This document shows, piece by piece, positions 56,720 through 64,000 of a stretch of DNA of 64,000 bases; position 1 is the first letter of the stretch, and each line of letters opens with the position of its first letter. Source of the stretch: Saccharicrinis sp963677345. GTDB taxonomy: Bacteria > Bacteroidota > Bacteroidia > Bacteroidales > Marinilabiliaceae. The translations under genes were made by a program, and so were the position numbers. Under the pieces are notes generated by a model. That model did no database searches, had not been told where the DNA came from, and worked only from the letters and a program-made list of their open reading frames with translations. The stretch spans positions 486,628 to 550,627 of the forward strand of contig CAXXLC010000028.1 of NCBI GenBank assembly GCA_963677345.2. The letters are read 5' to 3'.

Positions 56720-57778
56720 TTATCCGGCAATATATTTAGCAATCCAATCACCTACTTCCGAAGTTTTATAAGCTTTCTCTTTATTAATATCTTCAGTAAC
56801 AAAACCTTCTTCTATAGATTTATTAACAGCTTCACGAACTAATTTAGCTTCATCTAATAAATCAAGAGATTCTAATAACATAGCAGCAGAAAGAATAGTT
56901 GCAACAGGGTTTGCAATATCTTTACCTGCAGCTTGTGGATATGAACCATGAATAGGTTCAAATACTGAAGTGTGTGTACCTACTGATGCAGATGGCAATA
57001 AACCTAAAGATCCAGTAATAACAGAAGCTTCATCACTAATAATGTCACCAAACATGTTTTCAGTTACCATTACATCAAACTTCTTAGGCCATTGAATTAA
57101 CTGCATTGCAGCGTTGTCAACAAACATATAATCCACTTCAATGTCTTTGTATTCAGGTTCCATTTCCTGAGCTGTTTCTCTCCATAAACGAGAAGTAGCT
57201 AAAACGTTAGCCTTATCAACAACAGTTAATCTTTTATCTCTTTTCTCAGCGTATGAGAATGCAAGTTTCAAGATTCTTTCAATTTCTTCTTTTGTATATA
57301 CACAGTTGTCAAAAGCTTTTGTTAAGTCTTCTGAACGACCTTTGTCTCCAAAATAGATACCACCTGTTAGCTCTCTAACAACAACTAAATCTGCACCTTC
57401 AACGATATCTAAACGAAGTGGACTTTTTTCAAGTAATGAAGGGAAAGTTGTAACAGGACGGATGTTTGCGTAAAGACCTAATTTTTTACGCATTGCTAAT
57501 AATCCTTGTTCCGGACGAACTTTTGCTTTAGGATCGTTATCAAATTTAGGATCACCAATTGCACCAAATAATACAGCATCTGATTTCATACAGATTTCGT
57601 GAGTTTCATCTGGGTAAGGGTTTCCTACCTGATCAATAGCACAAGCTCCTACTAAAGCTGGAGTATACTCAACTTCGTGGTTAAACTTAGTAGCAACAGC
57701 ATCAATTGCTTTTTGTGCTTGAGCTACGATTTCCGGACCAATTCCGTCTCCGGCCAATACTGCAATATTCAATTTCAT
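56720..57778 (-). CDS. leuB: 3-isopropylmalate dehydrogenase
   Basis: The enzyme oxidises and decarboxylates 3-isopropylmalate in leucine synthesis and accepts 3-methylmalate made from citramalate. The N-terminal AVLAGDGIGPEIVAQA, the VRELTGGIYFG segment and NMFGDIISDEASVITGSLGLLPSAS are diagnostic; the substrate Lys lies in TVVDKANVL. The 352-residue length is normal. It is the last gene of the operon, after cimA. Confidence 0.96.
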   Translation of the reverse strand: MKLNIAVLAGDGIGPEIVAQAQKAIDAVATKFNHEVEYTPALVGACAIDQVGNPYPDETHEICMKSDAVLFGAIGDPKFDNDPKAKVRPEQGLLAMRKKLGLYANIRPVTTFPSLLEKSPLRLDIVEGADLVVVRELTGGIYFGDKGRSEDLTKAFDNCVYTKEEIERILKLAFSYAEKRDKRLTVVDKANVLATSRLWRETAQEMEPEYKDIEVDYMFVDNAAMQLIQWPKKFDVMVTENMFGDIISDEASVITGSLGLLPSASVGTHTSVFEPIHGSYPQAAGKDIANPVATILSAAMLLESLDLLDEAKLVREAVNKSIEEGFVTEDINKEKAYKTSEVGDWIAKYIAG

Positions 57779-57795
57779 TTTTATTCGTTTTAGAT

Positions 57796-57902
57796 AAGAG
57801 ATAATAGGTAAATCAGATCTCTCTATTTCTATTTAAACTATTTACTTTATAATTATTTAGAGATAAAATGTTTGTTTATTAGTCTTCAGTTTCTTATCTC
57901 TT
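57796..57902 (-). other. Inverted repeat in the cimA-leuB gap
   Basis: AAGAGATAA (57796-57804) and TTATCTCTT (57894-57902) are perfect inverted copies that enclose most of the 130-base gap. They could form a large loop that shields the leuB leader or marks an RNA-processing site. Confidence 0.35.
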
Positions 57903-57908
57903 TATATC

Positions 57909-59465
57909 TTACTTTTCAAATTTGTCTTTCCAGTTTGCCTGACGTGTAAAAGTTCCTTCTTCAATAACATTCAGAACTTTAATAGTGGCTTCGATGGCAG
58001 CCTGAGTCTGGTCGGCAGCTAAACCGCGGGTTTTAATCTCAACACCATTATAGTCCCAGGTAATCATTGTTTCAACAAATGCATCAGTTTTACCACCTGG
58101 AGGTATGCTAACCCAGTAATCAGAAAGTATAGGATGAACTTTATCTAATTTTTTATAAATTCTCCACAGTGCTTTCATAAAGGCATCATACTGTCCATCG
58201 CCTACAGCAGTTTCGTCATGACGACTGCCGTTAATCTCAAGACTAATAGACGCTAACGGTCTTAAATCGTGCGCCAAAGATAAGTTATAATTTCTGATTT
58301 TAATAGCATCCTTAACCGAAGAACTCTTTAATACATCAGCAATAATAAAAGGTAAATCTTCTATAGTGACAGTTTTCTTTTTATCACCTAATTCAATAAC
58401 CCTTTTTGTAATTTTTTTCATTTCTTCAGAATCAAGTTCAATACCTAATTCTTCAAGATTCTTTTTGATATTTGCTTTTCCTGAAGTTTTACCTAAAGCA
58501 TAACGCCTGTATCTACCAAAACGCTCAGGCATTAAATTGTTAAAGTAAAGATTATCTTTGCTATCGCCATCGGCATGAACCCCGCTACACTGAGTAAATA
58601 CATTATAACCTGTAATAGGCTGATTTTCAGGTATTCTCAGTCCCGAAAATTGTTCTACAACTTTACTTACTCGTGTTATTTTTGATTCATCTAAACTATT
58701 TTCAAGTTTAAGATGATCATTAAGGATTCCTATCACACTAGCCAAAGGAGCATTTCCTGCACGCTCTCCCAAACCATTTACTGTTGTGTGAATTCCTGAA
58801 ATACCAGTTTTTAATGCCGAAAACACATTGGCAACAGCCATATCATAGTCATTATGTGCATGGAAATCAAAATGGATATCAGGAAAACGATCCACCATAT
58901 CTGCACAAAAACCAAAGGTTTGATCTGGATTTAAAACGCCTAATGTATCTGGTAACATAATGCGTTTAATTCTCATTTTTTTAAGTTCTCCAACAACATA
59001 AAATACGTAATCCGGAGATGTAAGCATACCATTACTCCAGTCTTCCAGATAAACATTCACATCAATGCCCATACCTTCAGCCTTATCAACCAACATAGCA
59101 ACATCACTTATGTGCTCTTCAGGCGTTTTTCGTAACTGACCCTGAACGTGTTTGAGAGAACCTTTTGTAAGTAGATTAATTACCTTTCCCCCAGCCTCAT
59201 GAATCCATTTGAGTGAAGTATCGCCATCAACAAAACCAAGGACTTCGATTCTATCCAGAAAACCATTTTTTTTTGCCCATTCTGTAATTCGTTTTACAGC
59301 ATCAAATTCACCTTCAGAAACCCGTGCGGAAGCTACTTCAATACGGTCAACTTTAAGTTCTTCTAATAACAACCTGGCCATAGCCAGTTTTTCTCCTACG
59401 TTAAAAGATACTCCTGTGGTTTGTTCACCATCACGGAGTGTGGTATCCATTACTTCTATTTTCAT
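57909..59465 (-). CDS. cimA: (R)-citramalate synthase (CimA), LeuA family
   Basis: The HMGL-like catalytic domain begins EVMDTTLRDGEQTTGVSFN, with metal ligands in HFDFHAHNDYDMAVANV and the signature NGLGERAGNAPL, and ends in a LeuA regulatory domain (about 390-518). VDRIEVASARVS, NLLTKGSLKHV and VYLEDWSNGM match the Leptospira citramalate synthase as I remember it, rather than the canonical LeuA encoded by the same operon. CimA condenses pyruvate and acetyl-CoA, giving 2-oxobutyrate through LeuCD and LeuB. A second isopropylmalate synthase is the alternative. Confidence 0.78.
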   Translation of the reverse strand: MKIEVMDTTLRDGEQTTGVSFNVGEKLAMARLLLEELKVDRIEVASARVSEGEFDAVKRITEWAKKNGFLDRIEVLGFVDGDTSLKWIHEAGGKVINLLTKGSLKHVQGQLRKTPEEHISDVAMLVDKAEGMGIDVNVYLEDWSNGMLTSPDYVFYVVGELKKMRIKRIMLPDTLGVLNPDQTFGFCADMVDRFPDIHFDFHAHNDYDMAVANVFSALKTGISGIHTTVNGLGERAGNAPLASVIGILNDHLKLENSLDESKITRVSKVVEQFSGLRIPENQPITGYNVFTQCSGVHADGDSKDNLYFNNLMPERFGRYRRYALGKTSGKANIKKNLEELGIELDSEEMKKITKRVIELGDKKKTVTIEDLPFIIADVLKSSSVKDAIKIRNYNLSLAHDLRPLASISLEINGSRHDETAVGDGQYDAFMKALWRIYKKLDKVHPILSDYWVSIPPGGKTDAFVETMITWDYNGVEIKTRGLAADQTQAAIEATIKVLNVIEEGTFTRQANWKDKFEK

Positions 59466-59530
59466 GCTTCTAGAGTGTATCGAGGTATAATTGATACATT
59501 ATAAGACCATTTGATCTTATGAATATGGAT

Positions 59531-59601
59531 AAGGTAATTTAATTACCTTTATTAAATACAGCGACATAATTGAATAGATATTTATGCCGCTGTATTTAAT
59601 A
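59531..59601 (-). other. Palindrome and long hairpin in the leuD-cimA gap
   Basis: AAGGTAATT-T-AATTACCTT (59531-59549) is a near-continuous palindrome, and ATTAAATACAGCG (59551-59563) pairs perfectly with CGCTGTATTTAAT (59589-59601). The second stem starts just after leuD and has no U-run, which suggests RNA processing or stabilisation rather than termination. Confidence 0.45.
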
Positions 59602-59603
59602 AT

Positions 59604-60188
59604 TTATGCTCTGTTACTTTCAAAAGCTTCAATTTCTTCTTTAACACTGATTAAATAATCAATATCATCATACCCGTTTAATAAACAGTTTTTCTTATAA
59701 CCATTAATTTCAAATGATTCAGAATTACCAGTTGCTTTATTAGTAATGGTTTGTTCTTCAAGATTAACAATCACTACATTATTTTCATCAGCTGCAAATA
59801 ATTGGGATAAAAATTCTTCAGAAACAACTACAGGTAAAACACCATTGTTTAAGGAGTTATTCTTAAAAATATCAGCAAAGAAACTAGAAACAACAACTTT
59901 AAAACCGTAACCATGAACAGCCCATGCCGCATGCTCACGAGAAGATCCTGATCCAAAGTTTTTACCTGCAACAAGTACAGATCCGGTATACTTTGGATCG
60001 TTTAAAACGAAGTCAGCTTTAGCAGAACCATCTTTATTATATCTCCAGTCGGCAAACAAGTTATCACCAAAACCTTCTTTGGTGGTAGCCTTTAAAAAGC
60101 GAGCCGGTATAATTTGGTCTGTGTCCACGTTCTCAATAGGAAGTGGTACATAGGTTGATTCTAATGTAACAAATTTATCTATTGGCAT
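59604..60188 (-). CDS. leuD: 3-isopropylmalate dehydratase small subunit
   Basis: LeuD forms the swivel domain of isopropylmalate isomerase with LeuC. VPLPIENVDTDQIIPARFLK and GKNFGSGSSREHAAWAVHGYGFKVV are the family motifs, and the 194-residue length is normal. It starts 19 bases after the leuC stop, so translation may be coupled. Confidence 0.96.
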   Translation of the reverse strand: MPIDKFVTLESTYVPLPIENVDTDQIIPARFLKATTKEGFGDNLFADWRYNKDGSAKADFVLNDPKYTGSVLVAGKNFGSGSSREHAAWAVHGYGFKVVVSSFFADIFKNNSLNNGVLPVVVSEEFLSQLFAADENNVVIVNLEEQTITNKATGNSESFEINGYKKNCLLNGYDDIDYLISVKEEIEAFESNRA

Positions 60189-60207
60189 TTTCTCTAAATT
60201 TTAATGA

Positions 60208-61605
60208 TTATAAAGTACGTGGATCAGTAATTACACCTGTAACAGCACAAGCTGCAGCAGTCAATGGACTAGCTAATAATGTTCTTGCACCGGGACCTTG
60301 TCTTCCTTCGAAGTTACGGTTACTTGTAGATACTGAATATTTTCCTGCAGGAACTTTGTCATCATTCATTGCCAAACATGCAGAACATCCTGGTTGGCGT
60401 AATTCAAACCCAGCCTCCTCAAGAATATCTTTCAACCCTTCAGCAATAGCCTGGTCTTCCACCTGATGAGACCCAGGAACAATCCAAGCTGTAACACCTT
60501 CAGCTTTTTTCTTGCCTTTTACAGCGTTTGCAAATGTTCTAATATCTTCGATACGTCCGTTAGTGCAGCTACCTACAAAAATCCAGTCGATTTTTTTTCC
60601 GATCATAGCTTCCCCTGGAGCATATCCCATATATTCTAATGATTTTAGATATGTTTTTTGCGAACTTGCATCAACTGTATCTAAAGTTGGTATGTTTTGA
60701 GTGATGCCTACACCCATACCTGGGTTTGTGCCATATGTAATCATTGGTTCGATATCTGATGCTTTAAAGTCATAAACTTTATCAAAAACAGCCTCCTCAT
60801 CAGTATACAACTCTTTCCATTTAGCAACAGCAGCATCCCAATCTGCACCTTTAGGAGCATATTCCCTGCCTTTAACATATTCTATGGTTTTTTCGTCAGG
60901 AGCGATTAGCCCACCACGAGCTCCCATTTCAATACTCATATTACAAACAGTCATACGACCTTCCATACTTAAGCTACGAATTGCTGAACCTGCAAACTCA
61001 ACGAAATACCCGGTTCCACCTCCTGTAGTAAGTTTAGAAATTACGTATAATACTAAATCTTTAGCAGTTACACCTTTTTCAAGCTGGCCATCAATGTTAA
61101 TTTTCATTGTTTTGGGACGAGGCTGCATGATACATTGTGTAGAAAGTACCATTTCAACTTCAGATGTACCAATCCCAAAAGCAATACTACCAAAAGCACC
61201 GTGAGTAGAAGTATGGCTATCGCCACAAACAATAGTCATACCTGGTTGCGTAATACCATTTTCAGGGCCAACAACATGAACTACTCCGTTTTTAGGATGA
61301 CCTAATCCAAATAATGTTACGTTATTATCTTCACAGTTTTGAGTTAAAGTATCAACTTGAAAACGAGACACTTCATCTGCAATTGGAAGATGTTGGTTAA
61401 TAGTTGGAATATTATGATCAGGAGTTGCAAAAGTATTTTGCGGTCTGAATACTTTGATTCCACGAGCTTTTAATCCTGCAAATGCTTGTGGACTGGTCAC
61501 TTCATGTACTAAGTGACGGTCGATATACAATACTGAAGGGCCATCCTGGATGGTCTTCACCTCATGCATATCCCAAATCTTGTCAAAAAGCGTTTTCCCT
61601 GCCAA
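60208..61605 (-). CDS. leuC: 3-isopropylmalate dehydratase large subunit
   Basis: LeuC carries the 4Fe-4S cluster of isopropylmalate isomerase. The ligands are Cys347 (GSCTNGR), Cys407 and Cys410 (GCSACLAMN), and CGDSHTSTHGAFGSIAFGIGTSEVE is the active-site segment near 127-151. At 465 residues it is complete. The enzyme should also act on citramalate. Confidence 0.96.
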   Translation of the reverse strand: MAGKTLFDKIWDMHEVKTIQDGPSVLYIDRHLVHEVTSPQAFAGLKARGIKVFRPQNTFATPDHNIPTINQHLPIADEVSRFQVDTLTQNCEDNNVTLFGLGHPKNGVVHVVGPENGITQPGMTIVCGDSHTSTHGAFGSIAFGIGTSEVEMVLSTQCIMQPRPKTMKINIDGQLEKGVTAKDLVLYVISKLTTGGGTGYFVEFAGSAIRSLSMEGRMTVCNMSIEMGARGGLIAPDEKTIEYVKGREYAPKGADWDAAVAKWKELYTDEEAVFDKVYDFKASDIEPMITYGTNPGMGVGITQNIPTLDTVDASSQKTYLKSLEYMGYAPGEAMIGKKIDWIFVGSCTNGRIEDIRTFANAVKGKKKAEGVTAWIVPGSHQVEDQAIAEGLKDILEEAGFELRQPGCSACLAMNDDKVPAGKYSVSTSNRNFEGRQGPGARTLLASPLTAAACAVTGVITDPRTL

Positions 61606-61636
61606 TTTTCTATTATTTATAAGTTATTAATTATTC

Positions 61637-61707
61637 AAGTATAAAGTATTAAGATAAAAGACAAAAGACGATTAATTATTTAGATGTTAATCTTTATACT
61701 TTTGTCT
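61637..61707 (-). other. Two competing inverted repeats in the leuA-leuC gap
   Basis: AAGTATAAAG (61637-61646) pairs with CTTTATACTT (61692-61701), and AGACAAAAG (61659-61667) pairs with CTTTTGTCT (61699-61707). The right arms overlap, so only one pairing can form at a time. Confidence 0.35.
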
Positions 61708-61711
61708 TCTA

Positions 61712-63205
61712 TTAAATTATTTTTGATAAAGCATCTAGATAAGCCCAAACAGAAGCTGTAAGGATATCAACATTCGCCCCAAATCCGTGAACAGTTCGGC
61801 CTTCTAATGCAAGTTGAACGTGAACTTTACCTATATCATCTGAACCTCTTGTTACGGCTTGCACTAAATATTCTTCAAGAATAGCCTCAGTAGGAATCAT
61901 TTTTTTAATGGCTTTAAATGCTGCGTCAACGGGTCCGTCACCAATGGCATTTTTAGTCATGATTTTACCATTGTAGTTAAGCGTAACGGTTGCTGAAGGA
62001 ATACATGATTTTCCACAGATTACTTGAAGATTATCTAACTTAAGAATTCTTTCTTCTTTCTTTTCATGACCAACTAGTACTTCAAGATCTTCATCACTGA
62101 TATCTTTTTTAGAGTCAGCAAGCACCAGGAAATTTTTATAAACCTGATCTAATTTATCTTGCTCCAATTTATAACCAAGAACTTCTAATCTATGTTTAAG
62201 TGCTGCCCTACCACTACGAGCGGTAAGTACAATACTTGACTCTTTTACACCTACATCAGCGGGATCAATAATTTCATAAGTTTCACGATTTTTTAATACG
62301 CCATCCTGGTGAATACCTGATGAGTGAGCAAATGCATTACGCCCAACAATTGATTTGTTAGCTTGCACTGGCATACGCATTAAGGTGGATACAAGCTTAC
62401 TTGTTTTAATAATTTGTTTTGCGTCAACACCTGTTACAAAATCAAGATCTTTATGTGCCTTAATAGCCATAACAACTTCTTCCAAAGCTGTGTTACCAGC
62501 GCGTTCACCTAAACCATTTAAAGTAACTTCTACCTGGCGGGCACCATTAATTACACCAGAAAGTGTATTGGCAGTTGCCATACCTAAATCGTTGTGACAG
62601 TGCGTAGATATAATTGCTTTATCAATGTTAGGTACGTTGTTTACCAAGTAAGCAATTTTTTCACCATATTCAGAAGGTAAGCAATATCCTGTTGTATCAG
62701 GTATGTTAACCACAGTGGCACCTGCTGCAATCACAGCTTCAATTACTCTTGCCAAATACTCATTATCACTTCTTCCGGCATCCTCTGCATAAAATTCTAC
62801 ATCATCAACAAACTGACGAGCATACTTAACAGCGGCAACACCACGTTCAATAATTTCATCAGGATTAGAATTTAATTTTTGATAAATATGGTAAGGTGAA
62901 GTTCCTATACCTGTATGAATTCGTCCTCGTTTAGCAAATTTTAATGCTTCTGCAGCTACCTCAATATCCTTTTTCACAGCACGTGTTAATGCACAAATTG
63001 TAGGATTAGATACTGCTTTAGAAATTTCGACGACCGAATTAAAATCCCCCGGACTTGAGATGGGAAACCCGGCCTCAATAATATCAACACCGAGCTTTTC
63101 CAGTTGCCTTGCTACTTCAATTTTTTCAATAGTATTCAACTGGCAACCGGGAACCTGTTCTCCGTCCCTTAACGTGGTGTCAAAAATATAAACTTTATTA
63201 TCCAT
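61712..63205 (-). CDS. leuA: 2-isopropylmalate synthase
   Basis: The first committed enzyme of leucine synthesis condenses acetyl-CoA with 2-oxoisovalerate. It starts VYIFDTTLRDGEQVPGCQLN, has the metal ligands in STHCHNDLGMATANTL and the signature NGLGERAGNTALEEV, and ends in the leucine-binding regulatory domain (about 380-497). At 497 residues the length is typical of the bacterial form. It lies between ilvN and leuC in the operon. Confidence 0.95.
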   Translation of the reverse strand: MDNKVYIFDTTLRDGEQVPGCQLNTIEKIEVARQLEKLGVDIIEAGFPISSPGDFNSVVEISKAVSNPTICALTRAVKKDIEVAAEALKFAKRGRIHTGIGTSPYHIYQKLNSNPDEIIERGVAAVKYARQFVDDVEFYAEDAGRSDNEYLARVIEAVIAAGATVVNIPDTTGYCLPSEYGEKIAYLVNNVPNIDKAIISTHCHNDLGMATANTLSGVINGARQVEVTLNGLGERAGNTALEEVVMAIKAHKDLDFVTGVDAKQIIKTSKLVSTLMRMPVQANKSIVGRNAFAHSSGIHQDGVLKNRETYEIIDPADVGVKESSIVLTARSGRAALKHRLEVLGYKLEQDKLDQVYKNFLVLADSKKDISDEDLEVLVGHEKKEERILKLDNLQVICGKSCIPSATVTLNYNGKIMTKNAIGDGPVDAAFKAIKKMIPTEAILEEYLVQAVTRGSDDIGKVHVQLALEGRTVHGFGANVDILTASVWAYLDALSKII

Positions 63206-63248
63206 AACTTATTAAATAAATCATTTTTGGAAGAAGCCGGGAATGACC

Positions 63249-63830
63249 TCAATCCGTGTAATTATATATTTCAATTAAAAAGATTCTATTCCTCTGATTT
63301 TTTACTTCAGTTCTCAGATCTTTCAAGTATTTTTCAAGTAGTTCAGTTCTTAGTTTTGTAATGGCGATTCTTCCTGAACGAATAAACTGAAGCACACCGT
63401 ATTTATCTAACTTTACGAAAAGTTCCTGAGTTTCTGATTATGACCTGTTTTCTGAATTACAGTATTATTCTGGAGTAACTTCCATGATTTGTGCTCCATA
63501 TTGACGAACAATTTGTTCAAGTTCATTACCATTTAGTAATGCTTCAGTAGGCACCTTATAAAGAGCCAATTCCTGATGAATAATTTCATCATTAGTAAAA
63601 ACAAAAACTTTCAGAACATCTAGCTTTTTCTCAAGTTGACCTACAAGTTTTTCAATTATTTCTCTTGTTGAAAAAACAACAATTGTAAACTTATGTATTC
63701 CTTCTAAAGAAGATTCAGATACATTTAAGCTTTCAATATTGATACTTCTTCTGGTAAATGCGGTTGTAACCTGATTTAAAAGACCAACATGATTTTCAGA
63801 AAATATGGTTAAGGTGAATTCTTGCTGCAT
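63249..63830 (-). pseudogene. ilvN: Acetolactate synthase small subunit, with paired frameshifts
   Basis: The ACT domain (FTLTIFSENHVGLLNQVTTAFTRR) is intact to residue 121, where TAA ends the frame (63465). The usual C-terminal domain follows, first in a shifted frame (TVIQKTGHNQ) and then back in the first frame (ETQELFVKLDKYGVLQFIRSGRIAITK) to a stop at 63249. An extra base near 63462 and a missing base near 63429 explain this and leave the total in phase (193 residues). It is a real double lesion or consensus error. A 121-residue ACT-only product could still be made. Confidence 0.8.
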
Positions 63831-63857
63831 GATTTCAATTTTAATAAAGATACAATA

Positions 63858-64000
63858 CTAATCTAATCTGATATCTGATACAGAACATCCGGTTGGAACC
63901 ATCGGAAATACGTTACCTTCTTTTTCAACTCTAACTTCCAACAAAAAAGAATTTTTACTTTTAACCATTTGTTCAATAGCCTGGTCCAAATTATCTCTTG
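63858..64000 (-). CDS. ilvB: Acetolactate synthase large subunit, C-terminal end only
   Basis: The last 46 codons are in the window, with the rest beyond its right edge. The sequence LLEVRVEKEGNVFPMVPTG followed by CSVSDIRLD is the usual C-terminus of the ThDP-dependent acetolactate synthase catalytic subunit. Its stop (63858-63860) lies 27 bases before the ilvN start, and with ilvN it forms the first steps of branched-chain amino-acid synthesis. Confidence 0.88.
   Translation of the reverse strand, partial: RDNLDQAIEQMVKSKNSFLLEVRVEKEGNVFPMVPTGCSVSDIRLD

Noticed and set aside
1..64000. tRNA and rRNA genes
   Set aside because: I looked for the conserved T-loop (GGTTCGA) with acceptor stems and for rRNA motifs in the gaps and found none; a covariance search would be decisive.

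Overview
The window comes from an AT-rich chromosome of the phylum Bacteroidota, probably a marine relative of Marinilabiliales/Marinifilaceae. This rests on the gene families (DUF3810, an HU-like domain fused to SPOR, DUF3857/transglutaminase proteins, Mpl), on A-rich start contexts without strong Shine-Dalgarno sites, and on the recurrent TAnnTTTG -7 promoter element. The genus cannot be fixed from the sequence alone. No rRNA, tRNA, CRISPR array or prophage was seen.

Layout. 1-4.6 kb: the 3' part of an outer-membrane-type protein, a 1 kb repeat-rich gap, then a methionine module (metY-hom) behind a Met-codon-rich leader peptide. 4.7-31.7 kb: mostly housekeeping genes (gnd, pdxB, rimM, rpsP, a frameshifted HAD phosphatase, a DUF3810 protease-like protein, mpl, ahcY, ribF, a large ABCG-like transporter, recJ, lipB, lipA, lysS, gpsA, pgi), then a glycosyltransferase, an HU-SPOR protein and a UPF0104 membrane protein. 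31.9-34.2 kb: rsmA and mgtE. 34.2-39.4 kb: a chemosensory operon (cheW, a receptor with two periplasmic CZB zinc sites, cheA, a PAS protein). 39.7-50.7 kb: a two-component cluster, intact at first (REC-PAS-HisKA_3 kinase and LuxR-type regulator). It then runs into a hybrid kinase split by an IS5-like element and two further sensor genes broken by many small indels. 50.7-56.6 kb: a TPR/MORN protein, two DUF3857/transglutaminase paralogues (one without the catalytic Cys and His) and a small lipoprotein. 56.7-64 kb: a branched-chain amino-acid operon on the minus strand, ilvB-ilvN-leuA-leuC-leuD-cimA-leuB.

How genes work together. metY and hom lie on the aspartate-to-homocysteine route and ahcY recycles homocysteine from S-adenosylhomocysteine. 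lipA and lipB make protein-bound lipoate. The leu operon carries a citramalate synthase whose product can be processed by the same LeuCD and LeuB, so it may serve both leucine and threonine-independent isoleucine synthesis.

Main points for a second look: the methionine leader with mutually exclusive hairpins; the clean IS insertion whose excision restores the reading frame; the dense run of indels after it; the tandem CZB receptor; the dead transglutaminase paralogue; a parS-like palindrome; a MITE-like element; and short MKRAMR leader ORFs upstream of two unrelated genes. ilvN, the HAD gene and possibly the TPR gene also carry single-base frameshifts, so consensus errors must be excluded before pseudogene claims are accepted.
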